This document shows positions 8,079 through 15,065 of a stretch of DNA of 48,424 bases, in pieces; positions within the stretch are counted from its first letter, which is position 1, and each line of letters begins with the position of its first letter. The notes beneath the pieces were generated by a model, which was not told the DNA's origin, made no database searches, and saw only the letters and a program-made list of their open reading frames with translations. The stretch spans positions 1-48,424 of IMG/VR virus record IMGVR_UViG_3300028581_000069; one strand, 5' to 3'. Both the position numbers and the translations under genes were made by a program. The DNA is from a virus.

Positions 8079-8767
8079 ACGAACTCGCCATCACCAACGA
8101 CGAACTCACGATCAATAACGACAAGGTCACGGTCACCGAAGTCGGACTTCAGTTTCACGACCGATTGACCGACGAGGAATGGACGGCCCTTGGCCGCAGA
8201 ATTGGTCGGGTTTCGAAGGCAGCAATGTTCATGGTGGGCGACTGGTTGATTCATGGGGAGGAGGAGCTTGGGGGCGGGAAGCGCGGTGGAGATCGTCGCA
8301 GTCCGGGAGCACAAGGCAGGCCGGAGGAGATCGAAGAGCGGTATGAGCGCGCCAAGGAAATCACCGGCCTTGAAATCGAAACGCTTGCCCGTGCCGCGTG
8401 GGTCTGCCGCAGCGTTCCGATCAAATGTCGCCGGCGACATTTGTTTTTCGAACACCACAAGGTGGTCGCCAAACTCGAAGAGTCGGCGCAGGACAAGTGG
8501 CTCAAGCTCGCCGAGAAGCACAAGATGGGAAAACGCCGCCTCGCACGTTCCATCGAAGCCGGGCGGGTTCTCACCCCGAAAGAACTTGTACCCGATCCGA
8601 ACGACAAGCCCATCGAGACATTCAACGTCTGGGTGAACCGGATCTGCGGACTCCATCGCCGATTCATCGACGCCGGATACATCGCCGAGGCCAGCCGTGA
8701 GAAGAAGGAAGCCATGCGCCGCGACCTGCGCCCGGTCGTGGACATCTACGAGGAACTCGCCAAGTGA
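8075..8767 (+). CDS. LmbU-like regulator family protein
   Basis: The 230-residue protein contains a pattern I associate with LmbU-type proteins: LTDEEWTALGRRIGRVSKAAMFMVGDWL, then ERYERAKEITGLEIETLARAAWVCRSV, a central HH (EHHKVVAKL), and DKWLKLAEKHKMGKRRL. LmbU is a transcriptional activator of antibiotic clusters in actinomycetes, and homologues occur in phages and mobile elements. The insertion GGGKRGGDRRSPGAQGR after GDWLIHGEE is basic and flexible. DNA binding is inferred. Confidence 0.6.
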   Translation: MNELAITNDELTINNDKVTVTEVGLQFHDRLTDEEWTALGRRIGRVSKAAMFMVGDWLIHGEEELGGGKRGGDRRSPGAQGRPEEIEERYERAKEITGLEIETLARAAWVCRSVPIKCRRRHLFFEHHKVVAKLEESAQDKWLKLAEKHKMGKRRLARSIEAGRVLTPKELVPDPNDKPIETFNVWVNRICGLHRRFIDAGYIAEASREKKEAMRRDLRPVVDIYEELAK

Positions 8768-8846
8768 AGGAATCTATTCCGCCCGCCGCCCAAGGCAGGG
8801 ATGTCGCGACGACCGTTCAAGTTGCAAGACCAGTTTGTTTTGGTGC

Positions 8847-8900
8847 TTCCCACCTATCGCGGGCAGCTCACAGAGGGAATTGACGATAATCAGGTGGGAA
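8847..8900 (+). promoter_or_regulatory. Inverted repeat covering the ribosome-binding site of the zinc-ribbon gene
   Basis: TTCCCACCT at 8847-8855 is perfectly complementary to AGGTGGGAA at 8892-8900. The right arm is the Shine-Dalgarno sequence for the GTG start at 8905, so pairing in the mRNA would hide it. The 36-nt loop makes this a moderate-stability structure at best. Confidence 0.4.
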
Positions 8901-8904
8901 ATGC

Positions 8905-9432
8905 GTGAAATCCCAAGATTCAACCTCGCGGTCTTGTGCCTGCGGAAATCCGATTGCGCCGTGGGGTGGCGGCTACTGCCGTGAGTGCAACAAAGCGGCA
9001 TCCAAGAGGAACTACCAAAAGACGAAAGCCCGGCAGAATGCCCGCCGCGCGGAGTGGTATCGGAAGAATATCGAACGCGCGAGAGAATATGCCAGGGCAC
9101 AACGGGCGGCGAATCCGCCGCCGAGAAAGCAGAGGAATATCTGTCTTTGTGGGAACGACGCCGCTTTCAGGGAAAAGTGCGTCCAGTGTCGGCGCGAAGA
9201 CCCGCGATACAAGGCACGACAGCAGGCCTACAGGAAAAGGATGCAGGCCAAGATCAACAGTTACGCCCGCGAGCGCCGCAAAGACATCCCGATGTGGTAT
9301 GCGCGGTCATTGCTCACGAACTATCGAACAACTCTCAAACCATCGGAACTGCCCGAGCCGCTGGTTCAACTCTACCGGGCAAACCTGTTTCTGAAAAGAT
9401 TATGCAAACTCCAGAAAACATCGAAGCGTTGA
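8905..9432 (+). CDS. Zinc-ribbon phage protein
   Basis: The 175-residue basic protein has two cysteine clusters: CACGNP...YCRECN near residues 11-29 and ICLCGND...KCVQCRR near residues 79-97. The region between them is strongly Arg/Lys-rich and helical. The fold suggests nucleic-acid binding; similar Cys layouts occur in phage HNH-associated zinc proteins but I see no HNH motif. The GTG at 8905 has a good AGGTGGG six bases upstream. Its 3' end overlaps the next gene by 31 nt. Confidence 0.65.
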   Translation: MKSQDSTSRSCACGNPIAPWGGGYCRECNKAASKRNYQKTKARQNARRAEWYRKNIERAREYARAQRAANPPPRKQRNICLCGNDAAFREKCVQCRREDPRYKARQQAYRKRMQAKINSYARERRKDIPMWYARSLLTNYRTTLKPSELPEPLVQLYRANLFLKRLCKLQKTSKR

Positions 9433-9614
9433 GACAGTCGTTGCTTGAAGCCTACACCATGCTGCGCCAGGACCCGAAGCGGGTGGTCCAGGTGGGCGAA
9501 CTCGCCAACACCGCCGGCAAAGTGATCGGCACGGTGAAGCTGGAACTCGAATACGCCAGCCTGCGGAAGGAAACCCCGAACATCGCGTTCCTGAACTACA
9601 AGCGGAAGCCTTGA
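9402..9614 (+). CDS. Small helical hypothetical protein
   Basis: A 70-residue protein beginning MQTPENIEALRQSLLEAY, mostly helical. It contains VVQVGELANTAGKVIGTVKLELEYASLRKE, a pattern typical of small phage proteins near the terminase or nuclease genes, but I cannot name a family. The start lies inside the end of the zinc-ribbon gene; the frame upstream of it is a shadow. Confidence 0.65.
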   Translation: MQTPENIEALRQSLLEAYTMLRQDPKRVVQVGELANTAGKVIGTVKLELEYASLRKETPNIAFLNYKRKP

Positions 9615-9629
9615 CACCGCCCTTCGGGC
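9611..9629 (+). promoter_or_regulatory. TTGACA plus 13-nt hairpin directly before the endonuclease start
   Basis: TTGACA at 9611-9616 is followed by 13 nt, in which GCCC-TTC-GGGC can pair, and then by the GTG at 9630. There is no Shine-Dalgarno sequence. The same layout recurs before several late genes. Confidence 0.45.
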
Positions 9630-10001
9630 GTGGCGTCCAAGCTCGAATCGAAGTTTCTGTTCCTCTGGCGGTGCCTCGACGGCCCGCCGCTGGAGCGGGA
9701 ATACCGGTTCCACCCGGATCGGAAATGGCGGGCCGACTTCGCGCATTTGCCATCCAAAACGCTGATTGAAGTCGAGGGCGGCATCTTTATGCGGGCCGGA
9801 GGGCGGCACTCGCGGGGCTGCGGCTACGCAAAGGATGCGGAGAAGTATCTGGAGGCGGCGCTCTCCGGTTGGCGGGTGATCCGCCTGACCGAGCGGCAGT
9901 TGGATGCCGAGTGGATCGAGCGGATTATCGCTCTCCTGGTTCAGTATTCCTCGGGGAGCAAAACGGTGGTTGCCGACCTGTCCCATTCCGTGAGGATGTA
10001 G
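9630..10001 (+). CDS. Phage endonuclease-domain protein (PD-(D/E)XK, DUF559/Vsr-like)
   Basis: The 123-residue protein matches a widespread small phage nuclease family: LEREYRFHPDRKWRADFAHL then TLIEVEGG, followed by GRHSRGCGYAKDAEKYLEA and GWRVIRLT. D36 and E47-x-E49 form the PD-(D/E)XK active site. Such proteins are thought to act as Holliday-junction or repair nucleases. It starts with GTG. Its 3' end overlaps the convergent gene on the other strand by about 61 bp. Confidence 0.75.
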   Translation: MASKLESKFLFLWRCLDGPPLEREYRFHPDRKWRADFAHLPSKTLIEVEGGIFMRAGGRHSRGCGYAKDAEKYLEAALSGWRVIRLTERQLDAEWIERIIALLVQYSSGSKTVVADLSHSVRM

Positions 10002-10231
10002 ATTGAAACGCCGGGCTGGACGCGATACTTGCTCAAGAGCCGGTCGCCCGTTTCAAGTGCCTGCTCGTTGGCGAGGATGTCGTTGAAGTCGAGTTCGTCG
10101 CCCCAATCGGCCCGGACGTGCCGGTCGAGGAACGGGGTGAGATCAACTCCGAGCGCCATCGCCCCGCGTGAGGCATAGACCTTGCCGGGATGGAACTTGG
10201 GCGGAAAGCGATTCGGATGGTTGGCGCTCAT
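9941..10231 (-). CDS. Conserved mobile-element protein of unknown function (plasmid-related type)
   Basis: The ~96-residue protein begins MSANHPNRFPPKFHPGKVYAS and ends in TTVLLPEEY, a pattern conserved in small proteins of plasmids and integrative elements (GDRLLSKYRV...IYILTEWDRSATTVLLPEEY). No biochemical function is known to me. I prefer the ATG at 10231 because family members start near there; a stronger ribosome-binding site (GAGGAG) exists for an ATG at 10261, inside the ligase gene. It is last in the left-facing operon. Confidence 0.65.
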   Translation of the reverse strand: MSANHPNRFPPKFHPGKVYASRGAMALGVDLTPFLDRHVRADWGDELDFNDILANEQALETGDRLLSKYRVQPGVSIYILTEWDRSATTVLLPEEY

Positions 10232-10233
10232 GG

Positions 10234-10833
10234 TCAGTTCAGGAACCGATGTTTCATCCATCCGGCGAACTCCTCGGTCGCCGAACGGTTCTGGATTGGA
10301 TATGTGCTGTCAGCGCGCTTCATCACGACCCCTTCGTAGAATGGCGCTCGCCAGAGTTGGTTCAACTCCCGGAGTTGGGCATAGACCGCTGCGGCATCGC
10401 TCACTGGGAACGACGGCACGAGCGTCACGGAATCCGGCGGCGGCTGGGCGTCGATTGGCAGTGGTTCACCGATGGTGGCGCGCAGCCGGTCTCGCCGATC
10501 CCGATAGCTGCCGGGCATCACGGCATCCAGCACCACGAGCGCACCGCGTCCGATACCATGCCGCCGTTCCAACCCCTCGCAGTCGATCCACTCCAACACC
10601 GGATCTCGGGTCCAAATGCCGTGGAGACGGTCGATGGCGCTCGCGAACTCCCTGGCAATCGACAGTGGTTCACCGTGCCGGGTGAATGCCGTCATGGTCG
10701 GGGCGTGAACCAACACCCGCCAGCCATTGAGCTTCGGTTCGACCGCCCACTCGCCCCGCTTGGCAGGTGCCAGTTCCAGCCTCCCACCGTTGAGCGGACG
10801 TGCCGGGAACGTGATCGGGTGGACCGCCGTCAT
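10234..10833 (-). CDS. Minimal ATP-dependent DNA ligase-like nucleotidyltransferase
   Basis: The 199-residue protein has the adenylation-domain motifs of ATP ligases: EPKLNGWR (motif I, Lys34), LEWIDCEGLERR (motif III region), and YEGVVMKR (motif IV), followed near the end by a KHRF basic motif V-like element. No OB-fold domain follows, so it is the catalytic domain only. It could seal nicks or be an RNA/DNA capping-type nucleotidyltransferase. The ATG at 10833 overlaps the upstream gene's stop as ATGA, which fixes the start. Confidence 0.8.
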   Translation of the reverse strand: MTAVHPITFPARPLNGGRLELAPAKRGEWAVEPKLNGWRVLVHAPTMTAFTRHGEPLSIAREFASAIDRLHGIWTRDPVLEWIDCEGLERRHGIGRGALVVLDAVMPGSYRDRRDRLRATIGEPLPIDAQPPPDSVTLVPSFPVSDAAAVYAQLRELNQLWRAPFYEGVVMKRADSTYPIQNRSATEEFAGWMKHRFLN

Positions 10834-11114
10834 GGCTCGGCCCTCCCGTCGAGTTCCGCGTTCTCGCGTTCCGCTTCCTCGATGCAAGTCGGACAGTAGA
10901 GTCCCGATCCCAACTCGGCGGCCCTATGTGGCTGACCGCAGCCCGTGCATCGGAGCCGGATGTCCCGCATCCATGCATCCTTGCCCGCCGCCAGGGGCAG
11001 CAGTTCGGCGGGCACCTGATAGGGGTTCCCCTTCTTGGGCCGAATCTCCGCGAAGCGTTCGCCTTGCGGTGTCCGGACTACCCGGACGGTGGTGGCGCCG
11101 AATGTCTGGATCAT
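10830..11114 (-). CDS. Small zinc-ribbon hypothetical protein
   Basis: The 94-residue protein has a C-terminal CTGCGQPHRAAELGSGLYCPTC zinc ribbon (residues 56-77). The N-terminal half is probably beta-rich. It overlaps its neighbours on both sides by ATGA, inside the left-facing accessory operon that includes the ligase. Function unknown. Confidence 0.65.
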   Translation of the reverse strand: MIQTFGATTVRVVRTPQGERFAEIRPKKGNPYQVPAELLPLAAGKDAWMRDIRLRCTGCGQPHRAAELGSGLYCPTCIEEAERENAELDGRAEP

Positions 11115-11779
11115 TCGCCCCCCTTTCCGAGCTTGGTCTTCACCATCGCGATCACCGGGACGATCCGGTCCAGTTCGAGGTTCGTGTCCTGGTCGAATGC
11201 CGTGTGCCGGGCGGTGTGGAACTCCTTGGTCGGTTTGATGATCGCTTTTGCGCTCAGGGCGGTGCTGGCGTTGTGGCGGGCGAACAGTTCCTGCAATTCG
11301 CCGATCAAGGCTTCGGCCTCCGCCTCCGGGATCTCGTCCCCGTTGATCCGCAGTTCGAACGACTGGCGGAAGTATTGGGCGGCGGCATCACCGGCGATCC
11401 GGCTGATTGCCTCGTCATCGTTTGTGCCCTTGTAACGGTTCTGGAACGTCACCAGCACCTCGGTCGATCCTGCCCTGGCGCTCACGCTCGACGGGATGGC
11501 CGTCTTGCCCCGGCTGTTGTCGAAGTAGAACTGCTTGGCCATCGAGGTCAGCTCCGCCTTCTCGACGTTCAGCGCCCCCTCGAGCGCCTCGACCTGCCGG
11601 CTGTGTTCGGTGATCGACTCGACCAGCTTGGCGACTTCGCCGTCCGGGTCGGGCAGCACCGGGTAATCCTTGCCGGACTTCTCCGACTTTTGGGTGATGC
11701 CGCCGAGGTTGAGTTTCTTGATCCCGGTCGGCTTCGCCGCCGCCGGGGTGGTGTCTGTTTTCTTCTCTGTCGTGTTCAT
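11111..11779 (-). CDS. Hypothetical accessory-operon protein
   Basis: The 222-residue protein starts at the ATG at 11779, which has AAAGGA seven bases upstream. The longer same-frame reading back to 12544 joins two genes by a frame accident. Its N-terminus is Thr/Lys/Pro-rich (MNTTEKKTDTTPAAAKPTG), followed by a helical region and a mixed alpha/beta core with VLVTFQNRYKG and EAEALIGELQELF. I recognise no family. Confidence 0.65.
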   Translation of the reverse strand: MNTTEKKTDTTPAAAKPTGIKKLNLGGITQKSEKSGKDYPVLPDPDGEVAKLVESITEHSRQVEALEGALNVEKAELTSMAKQFYFDNSRGKTAIPSSVSARAGSTEVLVTFQNRYKGTNDDEAISRIAGDAAAQYFRQSFELRINGDEIPEAEAEALIGELQELFARHNASTALSAKAIIKPTKEFHTARHTAFDQDTNLELDRIVPVIAMVKTKLGKGGE

Positions 11780-11840
11780 GGTTTGTCCTTTCGGTTTGTT
11801 TGGTTCAGCGCCCCGACCGTCATGACCGGGGCGAAAGTGG

Positions 11841-12544
11841 TCATGCGTTGGCCAGCGGGCGGTTGATGCGGATCGTCGCGCCCTTGGCTTTCCCGGCGAC
11901 GTAGCTCTCGGAATTGACCGGCGGTTCTGTGACCGGCGGTTGCGGAGCTTCCCGTATTTCTCAGCGACATGGCGGTCGATCACCGCCTTGGCGTCCACGA
12001 TCATCAGCTCGTATTTGCCGCGCTGGTCGACGGAGTAGGATTCCTCGGCCCGGCGTTTGGCGGCGTTGAGTTCTGCCTTCAGTCCGTCGTGCAACCCCCG
12101 GTAGTAGGATTTGCGGTCGGGGTTGATGGTGGTTTTCTTGAACTCGTTCCAACAGCGGAAGAAAGTTTCCCGCAGGAAGTGGAACACGAATACCGCGTAT
12201 TCGACTTCGGTCGGCGTCCCGATGATGTCCACCGGGGTTTGTTTGTGGCCGTGGAGCAGGATGACCCGGACATTGAAATGGCTCTGGAGCAGGGAGAGGA
12301 TCAGCAGGTCAGCGGGATTAAGAGTCTTTGGAAGTTCGACCTTGCTGCTGTTGACCGTGAACCCGGAACCGCCTCCCGCCGCTTCGCGTTCCATGCGGAG
12401 CATGGCGGAGTCGATGTTGTGGCGGGTCATGATCTCGTGGGCCTTGGCCAGCGCGACCTTCGCCTCGTGTTCGGTGGCCCCGCGTGATTGGTCCGCCAGG
12501 CGCAGGAGTTTGCGGACTTTGTCGAGAATGGCGTCGTGATTCAT
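11841..12544 (-). CDS. DUF2786-family protein with an internal frameshift
   Basis: The N-terminus MNHDAILDKVRKLLRLADQ...EHEAKVALAKAHEIM is the DUF2786 signature; the middle resembles the associated DUF7168-like region. After EKYG, near 11950, the reading frame becomes Arg/Ser-rich nonsense. A one-base shift (one G missing from a GGG run) instead reads through SYVAGKAKGATIRINRPLANA to a stop at 11841, a sensible end for this family. The gene is therefore disrupted by an indel, real or from sequencing. The function of DUF2786 proteins is unknown. Confidence 0.6.
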
Positions 12545-12750
12545 GCCACACCTCCCTTCGCCCGGCGGAGTGCAGCTTGCGCGGTCATGAATGCCTCAAG
12601 GTATTGCGGGACATCCCGGTGGCCGGCAGTGGCGAGCAGGAGTTCGATTTTCTCCAGTGCCAGGATGAGGCTGTTGATCTCGTCGTTCAACCGGCGGAAA
12701 GCGTCTGCCGGTGTTGGTTTGTCGGTGGAGTTTGGTGTCTTCACATTCAA
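12541..12750 (-). CDS. Small helical hypothetical protein, first gene of the left-facing operon
   Basis: The 69-residue protein is mostly one amphipathic helix pair (DAFRRLNDEINSLILALEKIELLL...YLEAFMTAQAALRRAK). Its stop overlaps the DUF2786 start as ATGA. The coding start lies within the left arm of a long inverted repeat that also supplies the start region of the divergent gene. Function unknown. Confidence 0.65.
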   Translation of the reverse strand: MNVKTPNSTDKPTPADAFRRLNDEINSLILALEKIELLLATAGHRDVPQYLEAFMTAQAALRRAKGGVA

Positions 12751-13029
12751 ACTCTGCCCGGTGCCAATGGTGCGTCTATGGCTAAGTGGCCTCGGATAAA
12801 AAAAGTGCGATAGACGCTAAGTTGGCATAGTGCCTGACTCACAACTTACATGCCAACATAGCCCGATTGCGGCACTCTATTATTGTGCCAAGTATGATAG
12901 ATCGGGCACTTGGCATAGTGCCTGTTTGCCTGAATTAGCGTGCCAAGTTAGGAGGCATTACACTTTTTTTCATCGCCTCCACTTAGCTATAGACGTGCCT
13001 TGGCACTTAGGCAGAGTCTGGACATGAAG
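12739..13029. promoter_or_regulatory. Inverted-duplicated divergent control region with TGCCAA operator array
   Basis: The left arm (12739-12807) and right arm (12961-13029) are imperfect inverted copies of one another over about 68 bp, including the 5' ends of both divergent genes and an A7/T7 run at the inner edge. Between and within the arms the hexamer TGCCAA or its complement TTGGCA occurs seven times (12762, 12822, 12851, 12886, 12910, 12941, 13000). TTGGCATAGTGCCTG occurs twice (12822, 12910). Both operons therefore share one promoter-operator design and are probably controlled by the same protein. Confidence 0.6.
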
Positions 13030-13224
13030 GGGATAGCCAGACAGAAGCCCGACAGAAACACCGCCGAGATCGCCTTTCGCATCCCCGGCGGGGAATGGAA
13101 GCGCCGGATATTCCGGCAAGAGCAAACCTCCGGGGTGTTCTGCCGGGGGGCATGGACACTCGACGAGTTCATCGAGCATCTCCTCGATGACGGCGCGAAA
13201 ATCCGCTGGGGGGACGCGCGATGA
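13024..13224 (+). CDS. Small hypothetical protein, first gene of the right-facing accessory operon
   Basis: The 66-residue protein starts at the ATG at 13024, inside the right arm of the inverted control repeat. It contains TAEIAFRIPGGEWKRRIFRQE and WTLDEFIEHLLDDG, and ends as ATGA on the next gene. No family is recognised. Confidence 0.6.
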   Translation: MKGIARQKPDRNTAEIAFRIPGGEWKRRIFRQEQTSGVFCRGAWTLDEFIEHLLDDGAKIRWGDAR

Positions 13225-13622
13225 AACTGGCTATCTCTAAATACGCGATGGCTCCGCTGCCGGGACCGATTCGTAATCACATTCAACAGTGGAAGGCGAG
13301 GCACCGTCGCCGGTTCTTCCACCTCGAAGCTCGGGCGAAGTTCTACACCGCCGAGGACGCCCGCTACACCGCCTACAACATCACCAGTGGCCGGAGCCTC
13401 AGCGCTCGGGCCGGAGGCGAGTGGGCCGGGATCGGCGAATTCATGCCGAACAGGGAGTGCCCGTTGCCGCCCGGCAACTGGATGGTGGAGGAAAGCTGGG
13501 TCTGCGGCACCCCCTGCCTCGCGGTCTTCTTCAACGACGATTTCACCACGACCGGACCGGCCCCGCTGGCGACCGGCGCGGTCCATCAAAACCAGCCAGC
13601 ATTGGAGAACAAAACGCCATGA
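13221..13622 (+). CDS. Hypothetical protein
   Basis: The 133-residue protein has a basic N-terminus (QQWKARHRRRFFHLEARAKF) and a Gly/Pro-rich middle with several aromatic residues. It overlaps its neighbours by ATGA on both sides. I recognise no motif. Confidence 0.55.
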   Translation: MKLAISKYAMAPLPGPIRNHIQQWKARHRRRFFHLEARAKFYTAEDARYTAYNITSGRSLSARAGGEWAGIGEFMPNRECPLPPGNWMVEESWVCGTPCLAVFFNDDFTTTGPAPLATGAVHQNQPALENKTP

Positions 13623-13795
13623 GCGAAAAGACAACCATCGTGTTCCGCAAATTGCGGGACACAAAGAACACCGTGCGGTTCGAGGAGGAAGTCCCTCCCG
13701 GAAAACCGCCGGTCATCGGCACCATCTACGTCCAGAAATGGTTTGCCGGTGATACCGAGAAGCTGGCCATCACCATCGACAAGGAGGGCAACTAA
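13619..13795 (+). CDS. Small hypothetical protein (58 aa)
   Basis: A predicted beta-rich small protein (TIVFRKLRDTKNTVRFEEE...VIGTIYVQKWF...KLAITIDKEGN) resembling small single-domain phage proteins of unknown function. The ATG overlaps the preceding stop as ATGA. Confidence 0.6.
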   Translation: MSEKTTIVFRKLRDTKNTVRFEEEVPPGKPPVIGTIYVQKWFAGDTEKLAITIDKEGN

Positions 13796-13796
13796 T

Positions 13797-14273
13797 ATGG
13801 ACAAGCTCTACTACATCGTCTGTGAGGAAAAGGGCGAAACGCTCTTCGAGGGCAGATTTCAGGGCCGGACCCGCGGGGCGGCCATGAAATTCCTCAAGGA
13901 GCAGATCGGGCGGACCGGCCTCAACGGCACGGTTTTCACAATCACGGAGATCCCGGTGCCACTGATCCGCGAGATCGTGGAGGCGATCATGAAAGGCGAA
14001 GCGATCTCGACCAGCGCGGCAGCCGCCGCCCCGGTGAAATCCGTCGAAGCGAAACCTGAGAAGGTCGTCCGGTTCGACGCCTTCGAGCGGCAGAACCAAC
14101 ACCCGGTCGAGGAACATCAGTTGGATGACGGCCCGAAGACCAACGGCTCGACCGACTGGAAGGCGGTGAAGCGGTTCTACCGCGACTGCCATAGCCCGAG
14201 CAAGACAGCCGGGGAGTTCGGTCTCTCGGTCAACACCGTGAAGGCGAGGATCCGCCGGGAGGGTTGGAAATGA
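13797..14273 (+). CDS. Hypothetical protein with C-terminal HTH
   Basis: The 158-residue protein has an N-terminal globular part (residues 1-60), an Ala/Pro linker (STSAAAAAPVKSVEAKPEK), and a C-terminal HTH, FYRDCHSPSKTAGEFGLSVNTVKARI. The ATG at 13797 has AGGAGG about nine bases upstream. A DNA-binding regulator for this operon is possible. Confidence 0.6.
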   Translation: MDKLYYIVCEEKGETLFEGRFQGRTRGAAMKFLKEQIGRTGLNGTVFTITEIPVPLIREIVEAIMKGEAISTSAAAAAPVKSVEAKPEKVVRFDAFERQNQHPVEEHQLDDGPKTNGSTDWKAVKRFYRDCHSPSKTAGEFGLSVNTVKARIRREGWK

Positions 14274-14467
14274 CCGCAGTCGAAGCCGAAATCGAACAGG
14301 CCAAGCGGCTCGTCGGCTTCACCGTCGAGGGCGTCTGCCACACGGAGGACGGCGAGTCCTTCGGGCTGACGCTCCGGCGGGGGAAGAAGCGGATGAACGT
14401 GTGGGTGGACTGTGACCCGGAAGGCAACGGCCCCGGCCATCTCGCCCTCGAGGAGGTCCGGCCATGA
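14270..14467 (+). CDS. Small hypothetical protein (65 aa)
   Basis: It begins MTAVEAEIEQAKRLVG and has a beta-rich second half (FGLTLRRGKKRMNVWVDCD). The start is fixed by an ATGA overlap. No family recognised. Confidence 0.55.
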   Translation: MTAVEAEIEQAKRLVGFTVEGVCHTEDGESFGLTLRRGKKRMNVWVDCDPEGNGPGHLALEEVRP

Positions 14468-14595
14468 TCCGCATCGGTCGATACAACCGCTACTGGGCCG
14501 TTTGGCGGGGAGTGGAACTGATCGCGGTGACCGTCTATCGCAAGGGAGCCATCGCGGTCGCCGAACTCGCCAGTCGGCTGGAGGCACGGCCATGA
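14464..14595 (+). CDS. Very small hypothetical protein (43 aa)
   Basis: This short frame begins MIRIGRYNRYWAVWRG and ends EARP. It begins and ends with ATGA overlaps to both neighbours and fills the only space between them, so it is very likely translated. It is rich in aromatic and basic residues. Function unknown. Confidence 0.55.
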   Translation: MIRIGRYNRYWAVWRGVELIAVTVYRKGAIAVAELASRLEARP

Positions 14596-15065
14596 GCACG
14601 CGCTACAAGTTCTCGACCTATGAGGTTCGGGTCCAGCGGCTCAACGAATGCCCCGGCTCGCTCAAGGTGGATGCGCCAGGTGAAGCACTCACCTACTGGC
14701 GGGAGAAAATCACGAAGACCCCTTGGCACGACCCGGAGAAGGAGATGCTGGTGGCGATTCATCTCAACACCCGCTACGTCGCGGTCGGCCACACGATGGT
14801 GAGCATCGGCACGATGAACGAATGCACCGCCCATCCGCGCGAGATTTTCCGCCCGGCGGTGGCCACCGGGGCTTACGCCATCATCGTGATGCACAACCAT
14901 CCATCGGGAGACCCATCCCCGTCGGAGGCCGACACCAGGCTCACCCGGCGACTGGCGGAGGCGTCGAGCATCCTGCAGGTGGGATTGCTCGATCATGTGA
15001 TCGTCGGGACGCCGGGCGATCACCGGCCCGGATATTTCAGCTTCAAGGAGGCGGGCATTCTATGA
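14592..15065 (+). CDS. RadC-like JAB/MPN domain protein
   Basis: The 157-residue protein has the JAMM metal site HNHPSGDPSPSEAD at residues 101-114 (H101, H103, S111, D114), diagnostic of the RadC family. It lacks the N-terminal helix-hairpin-helix of chromosomal RadC, as is usual for mobile-element copies. Despite the historical name, RadC has no proven repair role; such proteins often lie in phage and plasmid accessory regions. ATGA overlaps link it to both neighbours. Confidence 0.88.
   Translation: MSTRYKFSTYEVRVQRLNECPGSLKVDAPGEALTYWREKITKTPWHDPEKEMLVAIHLNTRYVAVGHTMVSIGTMNECTAHPREIFRPAVATGAYAIIVMHNHPSGDPSPSEADTRLTRRLAEASSILQVGLLDHVIVGTPGDHRPGYFSFKEAGIL

Noticed and set aside
8764-8883. 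A 39-codon frame with a GTGA overlap after the LmbU-like gene
   Set aside because: It has no ribosome-binding site beyond the overlap and no recognisable pattern, and the region is better explained by the inverted repeat hiding the next gene's ribosome-binding site.
11111-12544. One 477-residue protein spanning two genes
   Set aside because: The second half has its own start with a good ribosome-binding site and the first half ends in family-like sequence only after a one-base shift, so it is two genes plus an indel.
12769-13000. A miniature inverted-repeat transposable element or attC-like site in the divergent spacer
   Set aside because: The arms extend into the start regions of both flanking genes and no target duplication is seen; a duplicated control region explains this better.
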